Below, piece after piece: positions 21,283 through 30,996 of a stretch of 64,000 bases of DNA. The DNA is from Andreesenia angusta (GTDB taxonomy: Bacteria > Bacillota > Clostridia > Tissierellales > Gottschalkiaceae), in contig NZ_MKIE01000007.1 in assembly GCF_001855385.1 (NCBI RefSeq), forward strand, positions 1 to 64,000. Reading direction: 5' to 3'. The notes under the pieces were generated by a model. That model had not been told where the DNA came from. It did not search any database and saw only the letters and a program-made list of their open reading frames with translations. How positions within the stretch are numbered: position 1 is the first letter of the stretch; the number at the start of each line of letters is the position of its first letter. The position numbers and the translations under genes are program-made.

Positions 21283-21843
21283 TTATCTATTGTACTTGTT
21301 CATGGCCACGTCAATTCCCTCTGCTATAAGGCATTCTATCGAGTCTGCGGCCTTTTTAACCAATTCATCTATTACAGGTCTCTCGTCTGGCTTGAACCTA
21401 CCCAACACAAACTCGGCCAGGTCTTCTCCTGGTTCAGCTTTTCCGACGCCTATCTTCACTCTGGGAAATCCGTCGTTCCCCAAAAGCCCTATTATGGACT
21501 TCATGCCGTTGTGACTGCCGGCACTTCCCTTCTGCCTTATCCTGAGGCTTCCAAACTTTATGTCTATGTCGTCTTGTACCACCACTATATTCTCAGCTGG
21601 AACTTTGTAGAACTGGGCTATCTCCAGCACAGCTTCTCCGCTCTTGTTCATATACGTCTGAGGCTTTAAAAGCACCACTTTTTCTCCGCCTAGCTTTATC
21701 TCGTTGTAAAGCGACTTGTACTTTATCTTGTTGAGATTTGCGCCGTGTCTTTCAGCCATATAGTCTAGCACGTCAAACCCCACATTGTGCCTAGTTCCGC
21801 TGTACTTGCTGCCCGGGTTTCCAAGACCCACTACTATATACAA
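21283..21843 (-). CDS. pth: Peptidyl-tRNA hydrolase
   Basis: 186-aa enzyme that releases tRNA from prematurely dropped peptidyl-tRNA. Motifs: VVGLGNPGSKYSGTRHNVGF at the N terminus, with the catalytic His in RHNVG; KPQTYMNKSGEAV; VVQDDIDIKFGSLRIRQKGSAGSHNGMKSI with the second His; and FPRVKIGVGKAEPGEDLAEFVLGRF. TTG start at 21843 with GGGAG 6 nt upstream. In Bacillus this gene is spoVC/pth between prs (ctc) and mfd, the same context. Confidence 0.97.
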   Translation of the reverse strand: MYIVVGLGNPGSKYSGTRHNVGFDVLDYMAERHGANLNKIKYKSLYNEIKLGGEKVVLLKPQTYMNKSGEAVLEIAQFYKVPAENIVVVQDDIDIKFGSLRIRQKGSAGSHNGMKSIIGLLGNDGFPRVKIGVGKAEPGEDLAEFVLGRFKPDERPVIDELVKKAADSIECLIAEGIDVAMNKYNR

Positions 21844-21862
21844 TCTGCTCTCCCTCGCCCTT

Positions 21863-22810
21863 TTAGTCGAAGAGTATGCTTACAGACTCGTGCTCGTATA
21901 TTCTCTTTATGGCCTGCGCAAATATAGGTGCAACTGAAACTACTTCTATCTTGTCTATTTTCTTCTCTTCACTTAGAGGTATGGTGTCTGTAACTACAAG
22001 CTTCTCTATGACCGAGTTCTCTATTCTCTCTATTGCCGGTCCAGAAAGCACTGCATGGCTACAGCATGCGTACACTCTCTTAGCTCCAAACTCCTTGAGC
22101 ACCTCTGCAGCTTTAGTCATAGAGCCCGCTGTGTCTATTATGTCGTCCACAAGGATCACGTCTTTGCCCTCTATTTCTCCTATTACGTTCATTACCTCCG
22201 AAACGTTGGCCTTAGGCCTTCTTTTCTCTATTATAGCTATTGGAAGATCTAATATGTTTGCAAAATTTCTAACCCTCTGAACTCCACCTAAGTCAGGTGA
22301 AACTATTACAGTGTCTTTTCCTAGTTTTTCTCTGAAGTACTCAGCTAGTATAGGCCCTCCTAGCAGATGATCTACCGGTATGTCGAAGTACCCTTGAAGC
22401 TGTGCCGCGTGAAGGTCCATACTTATAACTCTGTCTGCTCCAGCAACCGTTATAAGGTCTGCCACCATCTTAGAAGTTATCGGCTCTCTGGCTTTCGCCT
22501 TTCTGTCCTGTCTAGCATATCCGTAGTAAGGGATTACTGCGTTTATCCTTCCTGCCGACGCTCTCTTTAGGGCGTCTATTATTATAAGAAGCTCCATAAG
22601 GTTGTCGTTTGCCGGCGGACAAGTAGGCTGTATCACAAATACGTCTGCTCCTCTTACGGTCTCGTTCAAGCTAACCGTTGTCTCTCCGTCGCTGAATTTC
22701 CCAGCTGTGCTGTCTCCAAGTGGCATATCTAGCTCTTTACAGATTGCATCTGCCAAGTCCTTGTTGGCATTCCCTGAAAAAATCTTGATTTTTAATCCTC
22801 CAATGTTCAT
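21863..22810 (-). CDS. prs: Ribose-phosphate pyrophosphokinase
   Basis: 315-aa PRPP synthetase, feeding purine, pyrimidine, histidine and NAD synthesis. The ATP-site region [17 protein letters not shown], divalent-cation site [18 protein letters not shown], and the ribose-5-phosphate loop [14 protein letters not shown] are present in standard order. ATG at 22810 with GGAGG upstream. The glmU-prs-pth-mfd order is conserved in Firmicutes. The product PRPP is also the ligand of the PurR repressor encoded three genes upstream. Confidence 0.98.
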   Translation of the reverse strand: MNIGGLKIKIFSGNANKDLADAICKELDMPLGDSTAGKFSDGETTVSLNETVRGADVFVIQPTCPPANDNLMELLIIIDALKRASAGRINAVIPYYGYARQDRKAKAREPITSKMVADLITVAGADRVISMDLHAAQLQGYFDIPVDHLLGGPILAEYFREKLGKDTVIVSPDLGGVQRVRNFANILDLPIAIIEKRRPKANVSEVMNVIGEIEGKDVILVDDIIDTAGSMTKAAEVLKEFGAKRVYACCSHAVLSGPAIERIENSVIEKLVVTDTIPLSEEKKIDKIEVVSVAPIFAQAIKRIYEHESVSILFD

Positions 22811-22872
22811 CGTATACCTCCAGTTTTTTTGTTGTCTAACATCATTATATTATAAAGCATGGCCCTAAACCA

Positions 22873-24255
22873 TTACTTTTTAAGTCCTCTTTTAAGTACC
22901 CAGTCTTTTTTTTCTACTTGTCTCTCTCTAGCTATGGCCAAGCTGTTGGCACTTACGTCATCTGTTATAGTCGATCCGGCCGCTATATACGCGCTTTCTT
23001 CCACTGTAACTGGCGATATAAGGTTCACGTTGCAGCCTATGAAAGCCTTGTCTTTCACAGTGCTTCTATGCTTCGAAACTCCGTCGTAGTTTACAAACAC
23101 AACCCCACAGCCTATATTTACGTCGTTTCCAACGTCTGAATCGCCTATATAGCTAAGGTGAGAAGCCTTTGAGTTGTCCCCTACATTCGAGTTCTTGACC
23201 TCCACAAAGTCGCCTATCTTCACGTGTTTTCCTATTCTGCTATTTGGTCTAAGGTATGCATACGGCCCTATCTTGGAGCTGTCGTCTATAGAGCTCTCCA
23301 CTACAGTAGATGACTGAACCTCCACGAAGTCGCCTATCTTGGAGTCCACTATTCTGCAGCCATGACCTATGACAGAGTCTCTTCCTATCTCAGTCTTTCC
23401 CTCAAGTATTACTCCAGGGTATATAACAGTGTCTCTCCCTATCTTGACGTCTACACCTATATAAGTGGACTTAGGGTCTACCATTATGGCCCCTTCCGCC
23501 ATAAGCTTTTCGTTCACTCTGTTTCTCATAACTTCTTCGGCCTCTGCCAGCTGCTTCTTGGAGTTTATGCCCTGTATCTCTCCGCTGTCAGAAGCTATGT
23601 AGCCTCCTACGGCTCCGCCTTCAGCCCTGACTATGTGTATTGCATCAGTTATATAGTACTCGCCTTTGGCGTTGTTGTTGTCTATCTTTCCAAGCACGCT
23701 TTTAAGAGTCTTGCCTTCAAAGCAGTATATGCCCGAGTTCACCTCGTCTATCTCTAGCTGCTCTGGAGTAGCTTCCTTCTGCTCCACTATGCCTGTAACT
23801 TCTCCAGATCCGTCTCTTATTATCCTTCCGTAGTCTGTAGGGTCTTCCAGCTTTGAAGTCAGAACTGTAACTGAATAATTACCCTCTATATGGTACTTGG
23901 TAAACGCTTCTATAGTCTCGCTCTTTATAAGCGGAGTGTCGCCACAGAGTATAAGCACTGTATCTCCGTCCTCTACATGGTCTATGCCCTGCTTGACTGC
24001 AAATCCCGTTCCATATGGAGCACCTTCGCCTACAGGCTGCTGTACAAACTCAACTCTCTCCTGCTTTTCCACTATGAACTTCACCTTGTCGGCACCGTGT
24101 CCAACTACAACTACGTTCTTCTCAACTCCCGCCGCTGTCGCAGCATCCACTATGTGGTTTATAAGCGCTTTTCCGCAGACTTTATGCGAGCATTTTGGAA
24201 GGTCCGACTTCATCCTAGAGCCCTCTCCAGCCGCAAGTATTATCGACTTTATCAT
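22873..24255 (-). CDS. glmU: Bifunctional UDP-GlcNAc pyrophosphorylase / glucosamine-1-phosphate N-acetyltransferase
   Basis: 460-aa enzyme making UDP-GlcNAc, precursor of peptidoglycan and teichoic acids. The N-terminal Rossmann-like uridyltransferase half has ILAAGEGSRMKSDLPKC and LCGDTPLI. The C-terminal left-handed beta-helix consists of hexapeptide repeats (IGRDTVIYPGVILEGKTEIG and on), with acetyl-CoA-site residues near VNYDGVSKHRSTVKDKAFIG. ATG at 24255 with AGAGGTG 8 nt upstream. The longer GTG start at 24264 is less likely. spoVG, which commonly sits between purR and glmU, is missing from the 90-nt gap upstream. Confidence 0.97.
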   Translation of the reverse strand: MIKSIILAAGEGSRMKSDLPKCSHKVCGKALINHIVDAATAAGVEKNVVVVGHGADKVKFIVEKQERVEFVQQPVGEGAPYGTGFAVKQGIDHVEDGDTVLILCGDTPLIKSETIEAFTKYHIEGNYSVTVLTSKLEDPTDYGRIIRDGSGEVTGIVEQKEATPEQLEIDEVNSGIYCFEGKTLKSVLGKIDNNNAKGEYYITDAIHIVRAEGGAVGGYIASDSGEIQGINSKKQLAEAEEVMRNRVNEKLMAEGAIMVDPKSTYIGVDVKIGRDTVIYPGVILEGKTEIGRDSVIGHGCRIVDSKIGDFVEVQSSTVVESSIDDSSKIGPYAYLRPNSRIGKHVKIGDFVEVKNSNVGDNSKASHLSYIGDSDVGNDVNIGCGVVFVNYDGVSKHRSTVKDKAFIGCNVNLISPVTVEESAYIAAGSTITDDVSANSLAIARERQVEKKDWVLKRGLKK

Positions 24256-24345
24256 ATATATCACACCTCTTTGATCTCTTATTTTAAGTTTAATATTTCA
24301 TCATAGGATTATATTATAACACCTTAGCGCTCTTAATTCACCCTC

Positions 24346-25152
24346 CTAAAGATTTGGAACTATTGTCAGCCTCTCTTCCGCTTCGTCTATCTCGTCTAGC
24401 CTTAGAAGGGACGAGATATTCTGCTCTCGGTTGAACTCCTCGCTGTTTCGGCTTACAAGCACTCCAACTCCGACTATCTCCGACTTGAACTCTTTCATCA
24501 TCGACCTTATACCGGCCAGTGTACCTCCGCCTCTCATAAAGTCATCTATCACCAACACCTTGCTGTGCTCTTTCATGCTGTTTCTAGCCAGCGAAAGGCT
24601 CTGTATGTTCTTGTTTGACTTAGACACGTAGTTCACATTCACAGTGGCTCCTTCTGTCACCTTTATATCTTTTCTGATTACTACCAGAGGCACGTTTAGT
24701 GACCTTGCCGTTGCAAACGCCATCGGAATCCCCTTTGTCTCTATTGTAACCACGTAGTCTATATCCTGCTCTATAAAGCGGCTTGCGAATATCCTGCCTA
24801 TTACCTCTGATACATTTGGAGAGTATATTATGTCTGTCATAAACACAAATTCTCCAGCAGTTATCCGCTCCGGGTCCGAGAGCTTCTCTGCCAGCTCTAC
24901 CAAGAACCTGGTTTCCTCTATCTTGTTCACTTTGGGAACGAACTTAACCCCACCTGAAGCGCCCGGTATAGTGACCACGTTCCCTACGTCTAGCTTCTCT
25001 ATGGACTCCTTCACTATAAATATGTCCTCGCTTATGGTCGACTTGGCGGCATCTAGTTTTTCGCTGAAGTAGTTGTAGGTGAATATCTTGTTTGGACTGT
25101 TCGTAAGCATATAGGTAAGTGCTCCTATTCGTTCATTTCTCTTGTATTTCAT
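24346..25152 (-). CDS. purR: Pur operon repressor
   Basis: 268-aa transcription regulator. The N-terminal winged helix (residues 1-70; RIGALTYMLTNSPNKIFTYNYFSEKL) precedes a phosphoribosyltransferase-like domain with VLVIDDFMRGGGTLAG, which binds PRPP as effector rather than acting as an enzyme. It represses purine synthesis genes when PRPP is low. ATG at 25152 has better spacing to AGGAAGG than the ATG two codons earlier (25158). Divergent from murC; possible PurBox-like elements lie in its upstream region. Confidence 0.93.
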   Translation of the reverse strand: MKYKRNERIGALTYMLTNSPNKIFTYNYFSEKLDAAKSTISEDIFIVKESIEKLDVGNVVTIPGASGGVKFVPKVNKIEETRFLVELAEKLSDPERITAGEFVFMTDIIYSPNVSEVIGRIFASRFIEQDIDYVVTIETKGIPMAFATARSLNVPLVVIRKDIKVTEGATVNVNYVSKSNKNIQSLSLARNSMKEHSKVLVIDDFMRGGGTLAGIRSMMKEFKSEIVGVGVLVSRNSEEFNREQNISSLLRLDEIDEAEERLTIVPNL

Positions 25153-25168
25153 ATACATACCTTCCTCA

Positions 25169-25206
25169 CCGAATTTTTTTCTAATTATTTATCATTTTAT
25201 TCGTTA
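25169..25206. promoter_or_regulatory. Possible PurBox pair upstream of purR
   Basis: CCGAATTTT on the plus strand (25169-25177) and AACGAATAA on the minus strand (25197-25205) are inverted with a 19-nt gap. Each resembles the CCGAAC-type half of a Firmicute PurBox. Autoregulation of purR is known in Bacillus. Matches are imperfect in an AT-rich stretch, so this is tentative. Confidence 0.25.
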
Positions 25207-25314
25207 TTTTATGGCTTTTCAAGTTTTAGTTGCAATTCCTTTATTTTTTTCTTGTGACTGTGATATAATCTTCACGTTGTATCTTTTATTATTAAAATCT
25301 AGGAGGAACAGTTT

Positions 25315-26697
25315 ATGACTAACTTTGATATACATAGCAAAAATATAGGCCAAGTGCACTTTATAGGAATCGGGGGAGTCAGCATGAGCGGACTTGCCAG
25401 CATCCTTCTCGACAAGGGCATCTCTGTATCTGGCTCTGATATGGGAGATTCTGAAGTTCTACACGAACTTTCTGAGAAGGGCGCACAGATATACAGCGTT
25501 CACAGCGCAGAGAACATCTCTTCACCAGACCTTGTAGTCTACACAGATGCAATATCTAGCGAGAATCCAGAGTACCTTGAAGCGCTTTCCAGAAAAATTC
25601 CAACTATGGATAGAGGTACTTTCCTTGGCCAGCTTATGAAGCAGTATAAAAACTCAATAGCTGTTTCAGGAACCCACGGAAAGACGAGCACAACCGGTAT
25701 GCTGTCTGTAATACTTGGCGACTCAGATCTAAACCCTACAATACTGCTCGGGGGATATTTGGAACAACTCAAAGGCAATATACAGATTGGAGATACGGAG
25801 CTGCTTATAACTGAGGCCTGCGAGTACAAGCGCAACTTGCTCAAGTTCTATGCCACTATAGGCCTTATTCTCAACATAGATGCAGACCATCTAGACTACT
25901 ACAAGAGCCTGGATGAGATAGTGGAAACTTTCGGGGAGTTTGCCTCAAAAATACCTAGCGACGGCCACCTTGTCATAAACGCAGACGATGAAAACTGCGA
26001 AAGAGTTGTAGACAGGTCAAGCTGCAAGGTTGTCACTTTCGGAATAAAGTCTCCAGCCACTTACACAGCCGAAGATATCTCCTTTGGAGACGATGGCACC
26101 GCTTCCTACACTCTTACAGTAGATGGCTCTGGCAAGTACAGCGTAAAGCTCAGCGTGCCTGGACTTCACAATATCTACAATTCTTTAGGCGCCATAGCTT
26201 CATCTCACTTAGCTGGACTTAGCTTAAGCGAGATAATATCTAAGATAGTCGAGTTTAAAGGTACAAACAGGAGGTTCCAGCGCAAAGGCGAGTTGAACGG
26301 GTTCACCATAATAGACGACTACGCCCACCACCCTACAGAGGTAAAGGCAACTCTTGAAGCTGTTAAAAATCTGCACCCTAAAAAAGTTTGGTGTATTTTC
26401 CAGCCGCATACTTACACTAGAACCAAGTCTCTGCTAGATGATTTCAGCAAGTCCTTCGCAGAGGCCGACAAGATCATAATCACCAATATATACGCTGCAA
26501 GGGAAAAGGACACCGGCATGATCCACTCTAAGGACTTGGTTGAAAAGATCGTCTCTCAAAACAGCGATGCGGTTTTCATAGACTCTTTTGAAGATATCCA
26601 AAACTATATACTCGAAAACGCCTGTGATGGAGATATAGTCCTGACTATGGGCGCTGGAGATATATATAAAGTTGGAGAGAACCTCCTGAAAAAATAG
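25315..26697 (+). CDS. murC: UDP-N-acetylmuramate--L-alanine ligase
   Basis: 460-aa Mur ligase adding L-Ala to UDP-MurNAc. The N-terminal UDP-binding Rossmann domain has HFIGIGGVSMSGLA (about residues 15-28). The ATP-binding loop is GTHGKTSTTGML (about 119-130), then LITEACEYKRNLL and NIDADHLDYY with metal-binding Glu/His. The C-terminal domain has DDYAHHPTEVKATL and FQPHTYTRT. ATG at 25315 with AGGAGG upstream; a TATAAT at 25264-25269 is a probable -10. First plus-strand gene, divergent from purR. No terminator is seen after it, so transcription may continue into the stress genes. Confidence 0.97.
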   Translation: MTNFDIHSKNIGQVHFIGIGGVSMSGLASILLDKGISVSGSDMGDSEVLHELSEKGAQIYSVHSAENISSPDLVVYTDAISSENPEYLEALSRKIPTMDRGTFLGQLMKQYKNSIAVSGTHGKTSTTGMLSVILGDSDLNPTILLGGYLEQLKGNIQIGDTELLITEACEYKRNLLKFYATIGLILNIDADHLDYYKSLDEIVETFGEFASKIPSDGHLVINADDENCERVVDRSSCKVVTFGIKSPATYTAEDISFGDDGTASYTLTVDGSGKYSVKLSVPGLHNIYNSLGAIASSHLAGLSLSEIISKIVEFKGTNRRFQRKGELNGFTIIDDYAHHPTEVKATLEAVKNLHPKKVWCIFQPHTYTRTKSLLDDFSKSFAEADKIIITNIYAAREKDTGMIHSKDLVEKIVSQNSDAVFIDSFEDIQNYILENACDGDIVLTMGAGDIYKVGENLLKK

Positions 26698-26730
26698 ATT
26701 AAAATTAAATAAATTTTAAATTTTGCGTTT

Positions 26731-26784
26731 AACCCCTCCAATTTAGGACATATATAATCCATAGAATAAATTTTAGGAGGGGTT
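26731..26784 (+). promoter_or_regulatory. Inverted repeat covering the ribosome site of the first universal stress gene
   Basis: AACCCCTCC (26731-26739) is the exact complement of GGAGGGGTT (26776-26784), and the latter is the ribosome-binding site of the stress gene at 26790. A TATAAT at 26753-26758 lies between the arms. Transcripts entering from murC would fold the site away, whereas transcripts from the internal promoter would lack the first arm. Confidence 0.5.
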
Positions 26785-26789
26785 TTGAC

Positions 26790-27200
26790 ATGAGCGTAAA
26801 AAAAATATTACTTCCACTAGATGGATCTAAGAGAAGTCTCGATGCCATCAACATGATTAAGTCACTTTTCGGGGACAGCGAACTAGATATCCATATCTTG
26901 CACGTTGTGGAAACTGAGTATATAACAGTTCCTGGAATTCAAGAAAAAGCCAACGAGATAAGCAAGGACATTCTAGACAAAGCTGCTGATCTGCTTGCAG
27001 GCTACAGCACTACTAAGATTGGGATGAGCGGTGTAGCTTACAAGGATATCGTGGAGTATGCTGACAAAGAGAAAGTCGATATGATTGTCATGACTAGAAC
27101 TGGTATAAGTGGACTTCAGAGATACCTAGTTGGTTCCGTTACTAGCAAGGTTATATCGGGCAGTTCAGTTCCAGTGCTAATAGTACCTGAGTCTGACTAA
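26790..27200 (+). CDS. Universal stress protein (first of a tandem pair)
   Basis: 136-aa UspA-fold protein: KKILLPLDGSKRSLDAI at the N terminus (nucleotide-binding aspartate), DIHILHVVETEYI, DMIVMTRTGISGL and the C-terminal LVGSVTSKVISGSSVPVLIVPE. The GS-T/S phosphate loop is present, although the first glycine of the G-x2-G motif is replaced, so ATP binding is likely but not certain. The role is survival under stress or growth arrest; the partner is unknown. ATG at 26790 with GGAGGGG. About two thirds of residues are identical to the next gene by eye, indicating a recent duplication that included the ribosome-binding site. Confidence 0.92.
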   Translation: MSVKKILLPLDGSKRSLDAINMIKSLFGDSELDIHILHVVETEYITVPGIQEKANEISKDILDKAADLLAGYSTTKIGMSGVAYKDIVEYADKEKVDMIVMTRTGISGLQRYLVGSVTSKVISGSSVPVLIVPESD

Positions 27201-27270
27201 TTTTCACAGTTTAAAAATCGTATTTCGGGATATAAAAAATATAGAGAAGACAATCTAGGAGGGGTTCCAA

Positions 27271-27684
27271 ATGGGTGCAAAGAAAATACTTATTCCAGTA
27301 GACGGGTCAAAGAGAAGCTTAGACGCTATAAACATGGTAAAATCGCTTTTTTCAGGTGAAGAGCTTGATATACACTTGCTGCATGTAGTTGAAATGAACT
27401 ATATAATACAGGAAGATGTTCAGAAAGAGCTTCTAAAGGTAAGCGACAACATACTTGACAAGGCGGCAGAATTGCTTGGAGACTACAGCATAAACAAAGT
27501 CAGTCTTATGGGTACGCCTTACAAGGATATAGTGGAGTATGCGGAGAAAGAGAATATAGATATGATTGTCATGACTAGAATGGGTCTTAGCGGACTTCAA
27601 AGATATCTAGTGGGATCTGTAACTAGCAAGGTCATATCTAACACTTCAGTGCCTGTGCTTATAGTTCCTGAAGGGGACAAGTAG
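27271..27684 (+). CDS. Universal stress protein (second of a tandem pair)
   Basis: 137-aa UspA-fold paralogue of the preceding protein, with the same core (KKILIPVDGSKRSLDAINM, YKDIVEYAEKENIDMIVMTR, YLVGSVTSKVISNTSVPVLIVPE). Divergence is concentrated around residues 40-80, the region following beta-strand 2. It has its own AGGAGGGGTT ribosome site, identical to that of the first copy. The 70-nt spacer shows no clear promoter. A bidirectional terminator follows. As for the first copy, a nucleotide-binding stress role is inferred from family. Confidence 0.92.
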   Translation: MGAKKILIPVDGSKRSLDAINMVKSLFSGEELDIHLLHVVEMNYIIQEDVQKELLKVSDNILDKAAELLGDYSINKVSLMGTPYKDIVEYAEKENIDMIVMTRMGLSGLQRYLVGSVTSKVISNTSVPVLIVPEGDK

Positions 27685-27687
27685 TAT

Positions 27688-27722
27688 AAAAAAGAGAAGG
27701 ATCAAATCCTTCTCTTTTTTTT
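27688..27722. terminator. Bidirectional terminator between the stress genes and accA
   Basis: AAAAAAGAGAAGGA / TCCTTCTCTTTTTT with a 4-5 nt loop has A runs on one side and T runs on the other. It can end both the plus-strand stress genes and the minus-strand acc operon. Confidence 0.9.
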
Positions 27723-27724
27723 CG

Positions 27725-28681
27725 CTATTTTTCTTCAAAATACCCCATATTTCTTATCTTCGTATACCTTTCGGCCTTGAGTTCATCTATAGACTTAGCT
27801 CTGAGAATTCCTAAGCTCTCGACTATATACGACTTTATGTTTCGGCTCATCTCACATACGTCTTTATGGGCTCCTCCTAGAGGCTCGCCTATTATGTCGT
27901 CTATGATTTTAAGCTCTTTTAGATTTTCCGATGTCAGCTTCATGACTTCAGAAGCACTCTGAGCTTTCTTGGAGTCTTTCCAAAGTATACTCGCAAGCCC
28001 CTCTGGGGATATAACCGAGTAGACTGAATGCTCAAGCATAGCTATCTTGTCCCCCACACCAAGCGCAAGAGCCCCTCCGCTTCCACCTTCGCCTATCACT
28101 ATGGCAATAGTCGGAACAGAAAGCCTGCTCATCTCTAGAAGGTTCAACGCTATCGCCTCTCCTTGACCTCGCTCCTCTGCGCCCAGTCCGCAGAAAGCTC
28201 CTGGAGTGTCTATGAAAGTCACCACCGGTCTTCCGAACTTCTCAGCCTGTTTCATAAGCCTAAGGGCTTTTCTATACCCTTCTGGATGAGGCATTCCAAA
28301 GTTCCTGCTTATGTTTTCGCTGGTGTCCCTGCCCTTTTGGTGCCCTATTACAGTCAAAGGTTCGCCATCTAGCATTGCTATTCCACCGACTATAGACTTG
28401 TCGTCTGCAAACTGTCTGTCTCCGTGAAACTCCATAAAATCCAAAAATATATTGGATATATACTCTAGCGTATTGGGCCTGTCTTTATGCCTAGCCAATT
28501 TCACTTTTTCCCAAGGGCCCAAACTGCTGTATATTTCATTTTTCATACTCTCCGACTTTTTTCTAAGCGTTTCAATCTCGTCGTCTAAGTTTACGTCTTT
28601 TGCTCTAGAGAATTCCTCTAGTTCCTTTATCTTGTTTTCAAGCTCCAGTATAGGCTTTTCAAAGTCTAGAAAATTACTCAT
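27725..28681 (-). CDS. accA: Acetyl-CoA carboxylase carboxyltransferase subunit alpha
   Basis: 318-aa crotonase-fold subunit that, with AccD, moves the carboxyl group from carboxybiotin to acetyl-CoA, making malonyl-CoA for fatty acids. Motifs: [33 protein letters not shown], the oxyanion/CoA region [23 protein letters not shown], and [18 protein letters not shown] at 28681 (AGGTGGTG upstream). It overlaps the accD stop by 8 nt (ATGAGTAA), suggesting translational coupling and 1:1 synthesis. The open frame extends 14 codons further upstream but lacks a ribosome site there. Confidence 0.97.
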   Translation of the reverse strand: MSNFLDFEKPILELENKIKELEEFSRAKDVNLDDEIETLRKKSESMKNEIYSSLGPWEKVKLARHKDRPNTLEYISNIFLDFMEFHGDRQFADDKSIVGGIAMLDGEPLTVIGHQKGRDTSENISRNFGMPHPEGYRKALRLMKQAEKFGRPVVTFIDTPGAFCGLGAEERGQGEAIALNLLEMSRLSVPTIAIVIGEGGSGGALALGVGDKIAMLEHSVYSVISPEGLASILWKDSKKAQSASEVMKLTSENLKELKIIDDIIGEPLGGAHKDVCEMSRNIKSYIVESLGILRAKSIDELKAERYTKIRNMGYFEEK

Positions 28682-29627
28682 ATATTTCACCACCTGACGG
28701 ATGCATCTTAAGTATATCTCCAAGCACCGACTTCATTCTGTGCCTGTCCACTATCTTATCTACAAAGCCTTTTTCCACCAAGAACTCCGATCTCTGAAAC
28801 CCTTCAGGGAGCTTCTGCTTTATAGTCTGCTCTATAACTCTAGGTCCTGCAAACGCCACAAGCGCTTTTGGCTCTGCCAGTATTATGTCTCCGAGCATGG
28901 CAAAGCTGGCCGTTACTCCTCCTGTGGTCGGATCTGTAAGCACAGATATATACGGAAGTTTAGCGTCATCTAGCCTTGCAAGCGCCGCAGAGGTCTTGGC
29001 CATCTGCATAAGGGAGAGTATCCCCTCCTGCATCCTAGCTCCTCCTGATGCGCAGAAGATTATGACAGGGAGCCTCTTCTCTATTGCGGCTTCCACCATC
29101 CTAGTTATCTTCTCGCCTACGACCGAGCCCATGCTGCCCATCATAAAGGCGGGGTCCATCACAGCTATAGTCGTGTCTATTCCGTTTATCTTTCCCTCTC
29201 CTGTGACTACAGCTTCTTCTATTCCAGACTGTTGCTTCGCCTTTTCTATCTTCTCTTCGTAGTCCGGAAACCCTAGAGGGTTCCCTGTGCTTATGTCCAC
29301 ATCGTACTCTACAAAGCTGCCACCATCTATTACTGTCTCTATCCTCTTTCTGGCGTCAAGCCTCCCGTGGAATCCACAGTTGGCGCATACTTTTGAATTT
29401 GCCTCATAGTCTTTTATCAGCATAACTTCTTCGCAAGCTGTACACTTCATCCATATCTTTTCGTCGTAGACTTCCATCTTCTTTTTCGGTTTTTCCGAAG
29501 TCTCTTCCTGCTTATCTACTTTGTTCTCTGTCTTTAAGCTCGGACTCTCTTCTTTTGCTTCTTCTTTTTTGTAGAGCTTTACAGTAGCGTATTTCCTCTT
29601 TGATTGAAATAAGTCACCTAATTTCAT
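28674..29627 (-). CDS. accD: Acetyl-CoA carboxylase carboxyltransferase subunit beta
   Basis: 317-aa partner of AccA. A lysine/glutamate-rich N-terminal leader (residues 15-50) longer than usual precedes the four-cysteine zinc ribbon ([16 protein letters not shown], then [10 protein letters not shown], about residues 62-85). The catalytic core has [17 protein letters not shown] and [23 protein letters not shown] at 29627 with AGGAG upstream. Third gene of accB-accC-accD-accA. Confidence 0.97.
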   Translation of the reverse strand: MKLGDLFQSKRKYATVKLYKKEEAKEESPSLKTENKVDKQEETSEKPKKKMEVYDEKIWMKCTACEEVMLIKDYEANSKVCANCGFHGRLDARKRIETVIDGGSFVEYDVDISTGNPLGFPDYEEKIEKAKQQSGIEEAVVTGEGKINGIDTTIAVMDPAFMMGSMGSVVGEKITRMVEAAIEKRLPVIIFCASGGARMQEGILSLMQMAKTSAALARLDDAKLPYISVLTDPTTGGVTASFAMLGDIILAEPKALVAFAGPRVIEQTIKQKLPEGFQRSEFLVEKGFVDKIVDRHRMKSVLGDILKMHPSGGEIYE

Positions 29628-29647
29628 TTTTTCATCTCCTTCTAGCT

Positions 29648-30994
29648 CTAGCCGTTGAGTATTTCCTTCTCTATAAACGAGGTGTCTATGGAGTTCTCAA
29701 TAAACTTTTCGTTGTTCAATATCTCCATCTGGAAATCTATATTGGTGTCTATACCCGTTATCTTGAACTCGTCTAGCGCCCTTATCATCCTCTTTATGGC
29801 TTCGTCCCTGTCATCTCCCCAGACGATTACCTTTCCTATCATAGAGTCGTAGTTTGAAGGTATGGTGTAGCCACTGTATATATGGCTCTCTATCCTAGTT
29901 CCATATCCCCCAGGCACAAGCAGCGTGTTTATAGTTCCAGGCGAAGGCCTGAAGTTGTGTTCAGGGTTTTCAGCATTTATCCTGCACTCTATGGCATGTC
30001 CTCTCAGCACTATGTCCTCTTGTCTTAGCTTCATAGGGTTTCCATAGGCTATGTTTATCTGCTCTTTTATGAGGTCTACACCTGTAACCATCTCTGTAAC
30101 TGGGTGCTCAACTTGAATTCTAGTGTTCATCTCTATAAAGTAGAAGTTCCCGTGTATGTCCAGCAGAAACTCTATAGTCCCGGCACTCATGTAGTTTACA
30201 GATCTAGCCGCCTTGAGTGCAGCCTCTCCCATTCTCTCTCTGAGATCTTGAGTTATGGCGCTGCAAGGAGCTTCCTCTATGACCTTCTGGTTTCTTCTCT
30301 GAAGAGAGCAGTCCCTCTCGCCTAAGTGAATTACATTTCCGTACTCGTCTGCAAGTATCTGAAACTCTATATGTCTAGGGTTCTCTATGAACTTCTCCAC
30401 ATACATCGAGTCGTCGTCGAAGGCAGTTTTGGACTCTGATTTGGCCATGTTGAAACTGTTCTCGAACTCAGATTCTTCCCTGACTATTCTCATTCCTCTT
30501 CCTCCGCCTCCGGAAGAAGCTTTTACCATGACTGGGAAACCTATGCTCTTGGCTATTTCAAGCGCCTCTTTGGAATCTGTAGTAGAACCTTCAGAACCAG
30601 GAACAACTGGAACTCCGGCCTCTATCATAGTCTTTCTGGCTTCAGACTTGTTCCCCATTCTCTCTATATGCTCTTTCTTAGGCCCTATGAACTTTATGCC
30701 GTGCATATTGCATATGTCCACCATCTTTGAATTCTCGGATAAAAATCCATATCCCGGATGTATGGCATCTGCACCTGTCACAACTGCTGCTGAAATTATG
30801 GCCTTCATATTCAGATAACTCTTCATTGGAGAAGGCGGTCCTATGCATATAGCTTCGTCCGCCATATGTACGTGAAGCGAATCCACATCTGCCTCAGAGT
30901 AAACAGCTACGGTGGCTATTCCCATTTCCTTGCAGGCTCTGATTATCCTTAAGGCTATCTCGCCTCTGTTTGCAATTAAAATCTTACTAAACAT
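29648..30994 (-). CDS. accC: Acetyl-CoA carboxylase biotin carboxylase subunit
   Basis: 448-aa ATP-grasp enzyme carboxylating the biotin on AccB with bicarbonate and ATP. N-terminal [24 protein letters not shown], glycine-rich ATP loop [46 protein letters not shown] (catalytic Glu/Arg) and the C-terminal lid. The ribosome site AGGAGG lies within the final codons of accB and the start is 2 nt after the accB stop, so the pair is tightly coupled. Confidence 0.98.
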   Translation of the reverse strand: MFSKILIANRGEIALRIIRACKEMGIATVAVYSEADVDSLHVHMADEAICIGPPSPMKSYLNMKAIISAAVVTGADAIHPGYGFLSENSKMVDICNMHGIKFIGPKKEHIERMGNKSEARKTMIEAGVPVVPGSEGSTTDSKEALEIAKSIGFPVMVKASSGGGGRGMRIVREESEFENSFNMAKSESKTAFDDDSMYVEKFIENPRHIEFQILADEYGNVIHLGERDCSLQRRNQKVIEEAPCSAITQDLRERMGEAALKAARSVNYMSAGTIEFLLDIHGNFYFIEMNTRIQVEHPVTEMVTGVDLIKEQINIAYGNPMKLRQEDIVLRGHAIECRINAENPEHNFRPSPGTINTLLVPGGYGTRIESHIYSGYTIPSNYDSMIGKVIVWGDDRDEAIKRMIRALDEFKITGIDTNIDFQMEILNNEKFIENSIDTSFIEKEILNG

Positions 30995-30996
30995 AG

